From Bacteroidales bacterium (lineage in GTDB: Bacteria; Bacteroidota; Bacteroidia; Bacteroidales; UBA932): a DNA stretch of 31,325 nt. Location of the stretch: contig JAGABD010000058.1 in assembly GCA_017614795.1 (NCBI GenBank), forward strand, positions 1 through 31,325, read 5' to 3'. Below, one piece after another: positions 1-7,380 of this stretch; position 1 is the first letter of the stretch, and each line of letters opens with the position of its first letter. Under the pieces are notes generated by a model. The model was not told the DNA's origin. It saw only the letters and a list, made by a program, of their open reading frames with translations, and made no database searches. The translations under genes and the position numbers were made by a program.

Positions 1-587
1 GCCAGGTGGAGTGGTTCGACGCCCCTCTGAACCCCGCTGAACCCGAAGGGGCCAAGCGCAAGGTGCCTTTCTCCGGAGAACTCTACATCGAGCGCGCCGA
101 CTTCATGGAGGACGCTCCCAACAAGTTCTTCCGCCTCAAACCCGGCGGGGAAGTGCGCCTGAAATATACCTATATCATAAAGTGCGAAGATGTCGTCAAG
201 GATGCCTCCGGCAATATCGTAGAGCTGAAGTGCAGCTACGATCCTTCCACCCGTCCGGGCGGGGGAGAGTGGCGCAGCGTGAAGGGCACCATCCACTGGG
301 TGAGCGCGGCCCACGCCGTTCCCGTGACGCTCCGCAACTACGACCGTCTCTTCACTCTGGCCGATATGAGCCAGGTGCCCGAGGACAAGGACTACAAGGA
401 CTTCCTGAACCCCGAATCGCTGGTGATCGGCAAGGGCCTCGCGGAGCCCGCCCTGCTCGAGGACGCATCCGGAATCGCGGTGCAGTTCGAGCGCACGGGC
501 TACTACGTGAAGGATCCCGACAGCACTCCCGAAGCGCCCGTTTACAACAAGACGGTTTCTCTCAAAGATTCTTATAAACCCGAATAG
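1..587 (+). CDS. glnS: Glutaminyl-tRNA synthetase, C-terminal part (5' end outside window)
   Basis: Only the last ~195 residues are present; the frame is open to the left edge, so the GTG at position 6 is an internal valine codon, not a start. GlnRS charges tRNA-Gln with glutamine in the cytosol. The visible part is the C-terminal anticodon-binding beta-barrel region: FFRLKPGGEVRLKY, then KGTIHWVSAAHAVPV, then NYDRLFT, a DFLNPESL segment and the closing QFERTGYY strand, all in the usual GlnRS order. The catalytic Rossmann part is outside the window, so its signatures cannot be checked. The stop (585-587) is 3 bases before the glmS ATG, so the two genes are probably co-transcribed; both enzymes use glutamine. 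Family identification is firm; GlnRS rather than GluRS follows from the two-barrel C-terminus. Confidence 0.93.
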   Translation, partial: QVEWFDAPLNPAEPEGAKRKVPFSGELYIERADFMEDAPNKFFRLKPGGEVRLKYTYIIKCEDVVKDASGNIVELKCSYDPSTRPGGGEWRSVKGTIHWVSAAHAVPVTLRNYDRLFTLADMSQVPEDKDYKDFLNPESLVIGKGLAEPALLEDASGIAVQFERTGYYVKDPDSTPEAPVYNKTVSLKDSYKPE

Positions 588-590
588 AAG

Positions 591-2435
591 ATGTGCGGCA
601 TTGTAGGCTATCTGGGCGACCAGCAAGCGTATGATATATTGATCAAGGGCCTCTACAGGCTTGAATACAGAGGATACGACAGCGCCGGAATAGCGCTCGT
701 GAACAATAACGGCAACCTCTCGGTCTACAAGACGAAAGGCAAGGTCGCCGACCTTGAAAAGGCGGTCGCCGGCAAGGATATCAGCGGCACCGTGGGAATC
801 GCCCACACCCGCTGGGCCACCCACGGCGAGCCCAATGACGCCAACGCGCACCCGCATTACAGCGAGAACCATAATCTTGCGATAATCCACAACGGCATAA
901 TCGAGAATTACCAGTCCCTCAAGACCGAGCTCATCAACCGCGGATACCACTTCCAGAGCGATACCGACACCGAAGTGGCCGTGCAGCTTGTGCAGTACAT
1001 AATGGATTCCCACAAGTGCCCGCTGGAGGACGCGGTGCCCCTGGCCCTGAACAGCATCGTGGGCGCCTACGCCATAGTGATTCTCGACAAGACCCATCCC
1101 GACCGTCTCATCGCGGCCCGCAAGGGCAGCCCCCTCATCATAGGCATAGGCAGGAACGAGTATCTGGTGGGCTCCGACGCCACTCCCATAGTGGAATACA
1201 CGAAGAACGTGGTGTATCTGGGCGAAGAGCAGATAGCGTTCCTCCGGAAAGGGGAGAAGATCCGCATCACGGACCTTCGCAGCGTGCCCCAGACGGCTGA
1301 AATCAAGCAGCTCGAGGTCAATTTGAGCCAGATAGAGAAGGGCGGATACCCGCACTTCATGCTCAAGGAGATCTTCGAGCAGCCGGAGACTCTCCGCGCA
1401 TCGATGCTGGGTCGCCTGCATCCCGCGCTGGGACAGGTGAAACTCTCGGGCATAATCGACAACGAGAAGCGTTTCCTTAAGGCAAAGCGCATCATAATCT
1501 GCGCCTGCGGCACTTCCTGGCACGCAGGCCTCATCGGCAAGTATATAATAGAGGAGCTTACCCGCATTCCCGTCGAGGTTGAATATTCGTCCGAATTCCG
1601 TTACCGCAATCCCGTAATCAGGAACGACGACATAGTGATTGCGATCTCGCAGTCCGGCGAAACGGCCGACACCCTTGCGGCCATCCAGCTCGCAAAGGAA
1701 TCCGGGGCGTTCCTGTTCGGCATCTGCAACGTGGTGGGCTCGTCCATTCCGCGCGCGACCGATTCCGGCTGCTACACCCACGTGGGGCCCGAAATCGGAG
1801 TGGCTTCGACCAAGGCGTTCACGGCACAGGTAGCGGTGCTCTTCCTGCTTGCCATCTGCATTGCGGAAATCAAGGGAACCGCGGCTCCGGAACGCTGCGC
1901 CGAGCTCATCCGCGAACTGCAGAACATACCCGACAAAATCGCCCGCATCCTGGTGCACGACAAGCAGATCGAAGAACTCGCGAAAGTGTTCACTTACGCC
2001 CGCAATTTCCTCTATCTGGGACGCGGTTACAACTACCCGGTAGCACTTGAAGGAGCGCTTAAGCTGAAAGAGATATCTTACATTCACGCAGAGGGTTGCC
2101 CCGCTGCGGAAATGAAGCACGGGACCATCGCCCTGATAGACGAAGAGATGCCTGTAGTGGTAATCGCGACACGTCGCGGACACTACGACAAGATCCGCAA
2201 CAACATCCAGGAAATCAAGGCCCGCAAAGGCAAGATAATCAGCATCGTCACCGAGGGAGACGAGGACGTGCGAAAGATATCCGACTACGTCTTCGAGATT
2301 CCCGACACCGAAGAGTGCTTCGCGCCCATCCTGAGCGTGATTCCCCTCCAGTTGCTGGCCTATCACATTGCCATAGCGAAGGGGCGCGACGTCGACCAGC
2401 CGCGCAATCTTGCGAAATCCGTTACGGTAGAATAG
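591..2435 (+). CDS. glmS: Glutamine--fructose-6-phosphate aminotransferase (isomerizing)
   Basis: GlmS makes glucosamine-6-phosphate from fructose-6-phosphate and glutamine, the entry step to UDP-GlcNAc for peptidoglycan and LPS. The 614-aa protein has normal family length. It begins MCGIVGYLG, so Cys2 becomes the N-terminal nucleophile of the class II glutaminase domain (about 1-230), with HTRWATHG and HNGIIENY typical of that domain. Two SIS sugar-isomerase domains follow, with CGTSWHAG and SQSGETADT in the first. The C-terminal tail DQPRNLAKSVTVE is the conserved GlmS end that reaches into the active site. The start is fixed by the catalytic Cys2. It lies 3 bases after glnS, with no room for a glmS-ribozyme-type leader. 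It converges on a ROK gene with a 3-bp gap and no visible terminator between them. Confidence 0.98.
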   Translation: MCGIVGYLGDQQAYDILIKGLYRLEYRGYDSAGIALVNNNGNLSVYKTKGKVADLEKAVAGKDISGTVGIAHTRWATHGEPNDANAHPHYSENHNLAIIHNGIIENYQSLKTELINRGYHFQSDTDTEVAVQLVQYIMDSHKCPLEDAVPLALNSIVGAYAIVILDKTHPDRLIAARKGSPLIIGIGRNEYLVGSDATPIVEYTKNVVYLGEEQIAFLRKGEKIRITDLRSVPQTAEIKQLEVNLSQIEKGGYPHFMLKEIFEQPETLRASMLGRLHPALGQVKLSGIIDNEKRFLKAKRIIICACGTSWHAGLIGKYIIEELTRIPVEVEYSSEFRYRNPVIRNDDIVIAISQSGETADTLAAIQLAKESGAFLFGICNVVGSSIPRATDSGCYTHVGPEIGVASTKAFTAQVAVLFLLAICIAEIKGTAAPERCAELIRELQNIPDKIARILVHDKQIEELAKVFTYARNFLYLGRGYNYPVALEGALKLKEISYIHAEGCPAAEMKHGTIALIDEEMPVVVIATRRGHYDKIRNNIQEIKARKGKIISIVTEGDEDVRKISDYVFEIPDTEECFAPILSVIPLQLLAYHIAIAKGRDVDQPRNLAKSVTVE

Positions 2436-2438
2436 CCT

Positions 2439-3605
2439 TTACAGCTGATTCAGATACTTGTCCCTGGACAGGAGGCAGTCGCCTATGGCGGCGGCCGAAC
2501 GTCCGAGGACGGAGAAGGCTATGCGCGTGTCGGTGCTCACCTTGCTCAGGGAGTAGCGGTTTACTGCAGTGCGGATGGGGAGCATCAGATAGTCCTTGCC
2601 CACGATGAGACGGCCTCCTATGACCACCAGACCGGGGTTGAAGATGTTTATGAGCCCCGCGATTCCGCGTCCGAGAGTGTCTCCCACCGCGCCGATGCCT
2701 TCGATGGCAAGCACGTCCTCGTCCTCCACGGCGTCAAGCACGTTCTGCAGGGAGATGTCGCCGTCCCTCTTGTAGATGGCGGAGAGCGACGAGCGCCTGC
2801 CTTCCTTGAGCTGGTGCTTGATCCAGTGGGTGAGGGCCGAGCCCGAAGCGCCGGTCTCAAGGCAGCCGATCTTGCCGCAGCGGCACATCACGTTGTTGTC
2901 GAGGAGAGGGAAGTGGCCGAATTCTCCGGAGAATCCCGAAGTGCCGTAATACAGCTTTCCGTCCAGTATCATTCCCATTCCAAGGCCCCAGCTGAGGTTG
3001 ATGAAGAGCATATTGGGGTCGGCCTGGGCGCCGAGGCTGCGGTATTCGCCGTAAGTCATCGCTCGCGAGTCGTTCTCTATGCTCACGGGGGCGTCGAGTT
3101 CGCGGCGGAAGATGTCGCCGAGCTGGATGTCGTCGCTGACGAAGTAGCTGAGGCTGAATCCCTTTTCGGGGTTCACCCTTCCGCTGAGGCTGATGCCCAC
3201 GCCGAGAATCTTGTTCCACTCGAGTCCCGCCTCGCTCACGACCTCCTTGATCTTGCGGCTCATGGTGCGGAAGGACTCCGCGCTGGCCTCGAGCACGAAG
3301 GCGATGTCCTGGAAGAAGAATTTCACATCTCCCTTGAAGTCGGAAATCGCCACGTGGAAGTGCTGGCGGGCCACATCCACTCCGAGGAAATAGCCTGCGT
3401 CCGGATTCAGGCCGAAGGTGTTGGGACGGCGTCCGCCGCTCGTTCCCACCTTGCCCATTTCGGCTATGAAACCGCCTTCGACAAGCTCCGCGAGCAACTT
3501 GGTGGTGGTGGGTATGCTGATGTCGAGCGCCTTGCTCAGGTCGGCTATACTGCACGCACCCTTGTCGATGCACAGTTTCAGTATTCCTTTTTGCAGTCCG
3601 GTCAT
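2439..3605 (-). CDS. ROK-family (NagC/XylR-like) transcriptional regulator with intact sugar-kinase motifs
   Basis: 388 aa from the ATG at 3605-3603; the open frame runs on past it into antisense of the neighbouring gene, but similarity begins here. Residues about 17-41 form a winged-helix HTH (SIADLSKALDIS, then TTTKLLAEL), followed by the wing/linker GGRRPNTFGLN. The ROK ATPase fold starts at YFLGVDVAR (72-80). The ROK signature is complete: GEFGH with Glu228-x-Gly-His231, zinc cysteines 241, 243 and 248 in CRCGKIGC, and Asn178-Asp179 in the substrate pocket, so sugar binding and perhaps phosphorylation remain possible. It resembles NagC/Mlc regulators that answer to amino sugars or glucose. 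Position beside glmS suggests an amino-sugar ligand, but this is inference. A -7 box lies at 3633-3640. Confidence 0.9.
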   Translation of the reverse strand: MTGLQKGILKLCIDKGACSIADLSKALDISIPTTTKLLAELVEGGFIAEMGKVGTSGGRRPNTFGLNPDAGYFLGVDVARQHFHVAISDFKGDVKFFFQDIAFVLEASAESFRTMSRKIKEVVSEAGLEWNKILGVGISLSGRVNPEKGFSLSYFVSDDIQLGDIFRRELDAPVSIENDSRAMTYGEYRSLGAQADPNMLFINLSWGLGMGMILDGKLYYGTSGFSGEFGHFPLLDNNVMCRCGKIGCLETGASGSALTHWIKHQLKEGRRSSLSAIYKRDGDISLQNVLDAVEDEDVLAIEGIGAVGDTLGRGIAGLINIFNPGLVVIGGRLIVGKDYLMLPIRTAVNRYSLSKVSTDTRIAFSVLGRSAAAIGDCLLSRDKYLNQL

Positions 3606-3632
3606 AGGCAAAATAATTACGTGGATTGTGGG

Positions 3633-3640
3633 CAAATTTA
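3633..3640 (-). promoter_or_regulatory. Putative Bacteroidota -7 promoter box for the ROK gene
   Basis: On the minus strand this reads TAAATTTG, a match to the Bacteroidota TAnnTTTG -7 consensus. It lies 27 bases upstream of the ROK ATG, leaving a leader of roughly 20 nt. A convincing -33 TTTG was not seen. It points away from the box at 3653-3660. Confidence 0.5.
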
Positions 3641-3652
3641 ACAAAATATCAC

Positions 3653-3660
3653 TATATTTG
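3653..3660 (+). promoter_or_regulatory. Putative Bacteroidota -7 promoter box for the HAMP-like/trkH operon
   Basis: TATATTTG matches TAnnTTTG. It lies 26 bases before the ATG at 3687, a leader length similar to the other divergent promoters here. A weak TTG at 3626-3628 is too far upstream for ideal -33 spacing. The region to the ATG is A/T-rich with no Shine-Dalgarno site. Confidence 0.5.
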
Positions 3661-3686
3661 TTTTGTTTATGCAAAAATTTTAAAAA

Positions 3687-4493
3687 ATGTCTCTGAAGAC
3701 CAAATTGTATCTGAGTTTGAGCGCGATCGGCATCGTGCTGTTCATCTCCAGCATAATCTCCATAATGGAGTACGGCAGGATGAGCAACTACGTTTCGGAC
3801 CTGGTGGCGGACAACATCAGAAGCATAAATATCGCGCAGAAGCTCACCGACATGAGCAGCGAATACCATCTGGCGGTGCTCGCCGAAATCGGCGACGAGA
3901 AGAGCGCGAAACTCCCTCCCTTCGACGAAAAGGCATTCCTGCAGCGTTGCGACAGCCTTCGCGCATCCCTTTCGGGCGCGGTGCTCGCGCCGCTCGCGGA
4001 CTCGGTGGAATATTCCTTCTCGGCATATCTCCTCACATCGCTGGAGATGCAGAACGTCATCTCCTCTCGCTTCATCGACACTCGGGAATGGTACTTCAAC
4101 CGCCTGCAGCCCCGCTTCAACAGGCTCGCGGCGGACATCGACGCCATTTCCGACGCCGTGTACGACGAGCTCGCTCGCAATTCGGAAACCCTTCAGAGCG
4201 CATTCTACCGCAGCATCATCCCCGGCATCGTGGTGGTGGGCGTGGGCCTTCTGCTGGTGCTCCTGCTGCTTTACTTCCTGCAATCGTTCTACGTGAATCC
4301 CATATACAAGATGCTCTCGTCGCTGGACGGCTACCGTTCGTACAACCGAAAATACAATTATGATTTCAACGGCGACGACCAGCTGAGGCAGCTCAACACA
4401 TCGATCAGGGACCTTACAACCGAAAACCAGCTTCTCCGCAAGCGCATCAGCGCGATGCGCGGGAAGGCACAGGACGCAGAAGGCGAACAATGA
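3687..4493 (+). CDS. Two-TM membrane protein with periplasmic helical domain and HAMP-like tail, no kinase domain
   Basis: 268 aa, family not recognised by name. TM1 is about residues 7-28. A predicted mostly helical extracytoplasmic region spans about 29-175, rich in polar/hydrophobic heptad-like stretches as in four-helix-bundle sensor domains. TM2 (about 177-199, very Leu/Val-rich) is followed by NPIYKMLSSLDGY, which resembles the first helix of a HAMP domain, then a charged coiled-coil-like segment (about 229-258). The protein ends there, with no HisKA, HATPase, GGDEF or MCP output domain. Its TGA overlaps the trkH ATG (ATGA), so the two are probably translationally coupled. It may be an accessory or sensor subunit for the potassium channel, or a kinase remnant; the function is unknown. 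Confidence 0.8.
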   Translation: MSLKTKLYLSLSAIGIVLFISSIISIMEYGRMSNYVSDLVADNIRSINIAQKLTDMSSEYHLAVLAEIGDEKSAKLPPFDEKAFLQRCDSLRASLSGAVLAPLADSVEYSFSAYLLTSLEMQNVISSRFIDTREWYFNRLQPRFNRLAADIDAISDAVYDELARNSETLQSAFYRSIIPGIVVVGVGLLLVLLLLYFLQSFYVNPIYKMLSSLDGYRSYNRKYNYDFNGDDQLRQLNTSIRDLTTENQLLRKRISAMRGKAQDAEGEQ

Positions 4494-5947
4494 ATTTCAA
4501 GACCATAAGCAGGAACGTAGGATACGCATTGCTCGTCGATGCGCTGTTTATGTTCATAGCCATGCTGATCGCGCTGTTCGGCGGACCGGACACCTCCTTC
4601 GCGCCCCTCGCCATCAGCTTCCTGATCACCTCCATCACGGGGGTGTTCCCATTCATCTTCGTGCGCAAGACCCCTGCCATATCGCTGCGTGAGGGCTACG
4701 TCATCATCGTGCTCTCCTGGCTGCTGTCCTTCCTCTTCGGAATGATGCCCTACGTGCTCTGGGGCGGCCCGTTCTCGGTAATCAACGCCTGGTTCGAGAG
4801 CGTTTCGGGCTTCACCACCACCGGAGCGACCATACTCGAAGACGTCGCCGCGCTGCCCAAGGGCCTGCTTTTCTGGCGAAGCAGCACCCACTTCATCGGC
4901 GGCTTGGGAGTAGTGGTCTTCCTTCTTCTGATAATCCCGACCTCCAGCCCGATGAGGCTGAGGCTCACCAATATGGAACTCTCTTCGCTCAGCAAGGACT
5001 CCTACAGCAGCCGTGCGAACAAGACCGTTTCCATCTTTACTACAGTATATCTGTCGCTCAACGCTGCCGCCTTCCTGTGTTACTGGCTGGCTGGAATGAA
5101 CGTTTTCGACGCGGTCTGTCACGCCTTCAGCGTATGCGCCAACGGCGGTTTCAGCACGAAGTCGATGTCCATAGGCACCTTCAATTCGCTGCCGATAACG
5201 CTGATTACGATGGCGTTCATGTATCTGGCTTCGCTGCACTTCGGAATGCTGTTCATGGTGGTGGCGAGACGCTCGCTGAATCCGCTCAAGAACGAAGTGT
5301 TCCGCTTCTTCACATACGGCCTCATCCTGGCTTCGCTCGCCGTGGCGTTCAGCCTCAAGATCGGAAATGCGGCGCAGACCTGGGGACAGGCCCTTCTGGA
5401 CGGCTCGTTCCACGTGTTCAGCTACGCTTCCTCCACGGGATTCGCCATCTCCGACAACAGCCAGTGGCCTCAGTTCGCGGCCCTTCTGCTGGTGCTGATG
5501 TGCTTTAGCTGCGGTATGGCGGGTTCCACTACCGGCGGCCTCAAGAGCGACCGTATGCTGCTGGTGTTCAAGAACATACGCCAGCAGGTGCACCACGCCA
5601 TCTATCCTTCTTCCATAAGGGAGATAAGGATGAATCGCAAGCCTCTGGCCGAAAGTGACGTGGCGCCCCACATCATGTATTTCACCGTATTCTTCATAAT
5701 CCTCGCGGTATCGATCTTCTTCTGCCAGCTGTTCTCGACAGGCGAGAACATCAACAGCGTCACGGGAAGCATCGCGTCCCTCTGCAACATCGGCCCTTCG
5801 GTGGGCAGCATCGGCAGCATGGGCAATTACAACGCCGAGCCTTCGGCCTGCAAATTCATCTTCAGCCTCGACATGTTCCTTGGAAGGGTTGAAATCTATC
5901 CTGTCCTGTCCGTGATTTCAATCATCTTCAGCAGGAGGCACAGATGA
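4490..5947 (+). CDS. trkH: TrkH/KtrB-type potassium uptake channel subunit
   Basis: 485 aa, typical length for Bacteroidales TrkH. This inner-membrane protein forms the K+ pathway from four M1-P-M2 repeats. The first selectivity-filter loop is plain (SGFTTTGATI, about 106-115), followed by the conserved helix WRSSTHFIGGLGVVVF. The later pore loops are recognisable but divergent: VCANGGFSTKS, YASSTGFAISD and LCNIGPSVGSIG. A glycine-rich turn GGLKSDRM precedes the last repeat, and the C-terminal helix carries FLGRVEIYPVLS. The cytosolic gating partner (TrkA/KtrA, an RCK protein) normally sits beside trkH in this phylum but is not in the window; the gene upstream codes a HAMP-like membrane protein instead. 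Both ends overlap neighbours by ATGA. Confidence 0.94.
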   Translation: MNFKTISRNVGYALLVDALFMFIAMLIALFGGPDTSFAPLAISFLITSITGVFPFIFVRKTPAISLREGYVIIVLSWLLSFLFGMMPYVLWGGPFSVINAWFESVSGFTTTGATILEDVAALPKGLLFWRSSTHFIGGLGVVVFLLLIIPTSSPMRLRLTNMELSSLSKDSYSSRANKTVSIFTTVYLSLNAAAFLCYWLAGMNVFDAVCHAFSVCANGGFSTKSMSIGTFNSLPITLITMAFMYLASLHFGMLFMVVARRSLNPLKNEVFRFFTYGLILASLAVAFSLKIGNAAQTWGQALLDGSFHVFSYASSTGFAISDNSQWPQFAALLLVLMCFSCGMAGSTTGGLKSDRMLLVFKNIRQQVHHAIYPSSIREIRMNRKPLAESDVAPHIMYFTVFFIILAVSIFFCQLFSTGENINSVTGSIASLCNIGPSVGSIGSMGNYNAEPSACKFIFSLDMFLGRVEIYPVLSVISIIFSRRHR

Positions 5948-7380
5948 CACCCCGCGCGGATTACCTCTACAAACGCTTTCTCGAGAGGCTGGATGTAGAA
6001 GCGACATCCTGCCAGGACGCCCTTTTGGCCAAGACCGCCGAATTCCTCACGGAAGACGACGCCGACATCCTCGTGGTGAACGGCTATGCGGGCACCGGCA
6101 AGACTACGGCGGTTTCGGCGCTGATAGGGGTTCTGGAAGAACTCAAGCTCCACTGCGTGCTGCTGGCTCCCACGGGACGCGCCGCCAAGGTGCTCTCGTC
6201 GTTCGCGGGCCGTCCGGCATACACGGTGCACAAGCATATCTACCGCCAGAAAGGCGTCGGCGACGACGGCTTCGGCAAATTCGCCCTCAGCCCCAACAAG
6301 GCCAAGAACACCCTTTTCGTGGTGGATGAAGTGTCGCTGATAGGCATTGAGGAGCAGGAGAAGCAGGGAGGAACCGCATTCGGAAGCGGCAACCTTCTGG
6401 CGGATCTCGTCTCGTTCGTGCGGGCCGGTGTGGACTGCCGCCTGATGCTTCTCGGCGATGCCGCCCAGCTGCCGCCGGTCGGTCTGGAGGCCAGCCCCGC
6501 GCTCTGCCCGGAGTTTATGGACGGGTTCGGGGGGGTGACCTACGCGGAACTCTCGACCGTGGTGCGCCAGGCGGCAGATTCGGGAATACTCCGCAACGCT
6601 ACGGCCATCAGGAAGATGATTTCGGGCGCCGACGTTTCCGACACCTTCGATGTCGTGAAGCTGGACGTCCGCAAATGCCCCGACGTCGAGCGCATCGGCG
6701 GGGGAGAGCTCATCGAAACGCTAACCGACGCCTACGCCAAATACGGCGAGGACGGCACCATAATCCTCTGCCGTTCCAACAAGAGGGCCATACGCTACAA
6801 CCTCGGCATACGCTCCACCGTGCAGTACAAGGAAGACCGTCTGGTGAGGGGCGACAAGCTGATGATAGTGAAGAACTGCTACCAGTTCCTCGACGGTACC
6901 GAGGAGATGGACTACATAGCCAACGGCGACATCGCCACGCTCCAGCGCATCTGGGGCTACGAGGACCGCTACGGGCTGCATTTCGCCAACGCCCGACTTT
7001 CCTTCCCGGACTACGATGACCTGGAAATAGACGCGAAGGTGTGCCTCGACACGCTAGAATCCGAGTCGGCATCGCTCACTTACGAGCAGCAGAACGCCCT
7101 CTACCAAGGCGTCTCGGAGGATTATTCCAACATCAAAAGCAAGAAGAAACGCTACGACGCGGTGCGCGAGGACCCCTACTACAACGCGCTGCAGCTCAAA
7201 TACGCCAACGCCATCACCTGCCACAAGTCGCAGGGCGGCCAGTGGGACTGCGTCTTCATCGACTGTCCCTTCTGGCAGGACGAACAAACGCTGGACGACC
7301 TCAAATGGCTCTATACCGCCATCACCAGGGCGGTCAAAAAGGTTTACCTGGTCAACTTCAACGACAGATTCTTCGTATGA
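5944..7380 (+). CDS. RecD/Pif1-like superfamily 1 ATP-dependent DNA helicase
   Basis: 478 aa. Walker A is GYAGTGKT (47-54), motif Ia APTGRAAKVL, Walker B LFVVDEVSLI (about 124-133) and motif III LLGDAAQLPPVG. The C-terminal UvrD-like half has ITCHKSQGGQWDCVFID (motif V region) and LYTAITRAVKKVYLVN (motif VI with the arginine finger). This motif set is that of SF1B 5'-3' helicases of the RecD2/Pif1 type. There is no RecB/RecC partner nearby, so a stand-alone repair or replication helicase is likely, not RecBCD. Length and motifs match the single-domain RecD-like helicase common in Bacteroidales. It overlaps trkH (ATGA) upstream and the peptidase (ATGA) downstream. The C-terminus looks complete. 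Confidence 0.92.
   Translation: MTPRADYLYKRFLERLDVEATSCQDALLAKTAEFLTEDDADILVVNGYAGTGKTTAVSALIGVLEELKLHCVLLAPTGRAAKVLSSFAGRPAYTVHKHIYRQKGVGDDGFGKFALSPNKAKNTLFVVDEVSLIGIEEQEKQGGTAFGSGNLLADLVSFVRAGVDCRLMLLGDAAQLPPVGLEASPALCPEFMDGFGGVTYAELSTVVRQAADSGILRNATAIRKMISGADVSDTFDVVKLDVRKCPDVERIGGGELIETLTDAYAKYGEDGTIILCRSNKRAIRYNLGIRSTVQYKEDRLVRGDKLMIVKNCYQFLDGTEEMDYIANGDIATLQRIWGYEDRYGLHFANARLSFPDYDDLEIDAKVCLDTLESESASLTYEQQNALYQGVSEDYSNIKSKKKRYDAVREDPYYNALQLKYANAITCHKSQGGQWDCVFIDCPFWQDEQTLDDLKWLYTAITRAVKKVYLVNFNDRFFV

Noticed and set aside
588..590. glmS ribozyme/riboswitch before glmS
   Set aside because: Only 3 bases separate glnS and glmS, so no leader RNA fits; that ribozyme is also known mainly from Firmicutes.
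3606..4490. N-terminal extension of the ROK gene to a 683-aa protein
   Set aside because: The extra part is antisense to the HAMP-like gene and crosses the divergent promoters; ROK homology starts at the ATG at 3605.
4358..5671. 437-aa minus-strand open frame over trkH
   Set aside because: His/Glu/Gly/Arg-rich shadow typical of the antisense of high-GC genes; trkH on the plus strand has clear pore motifs.
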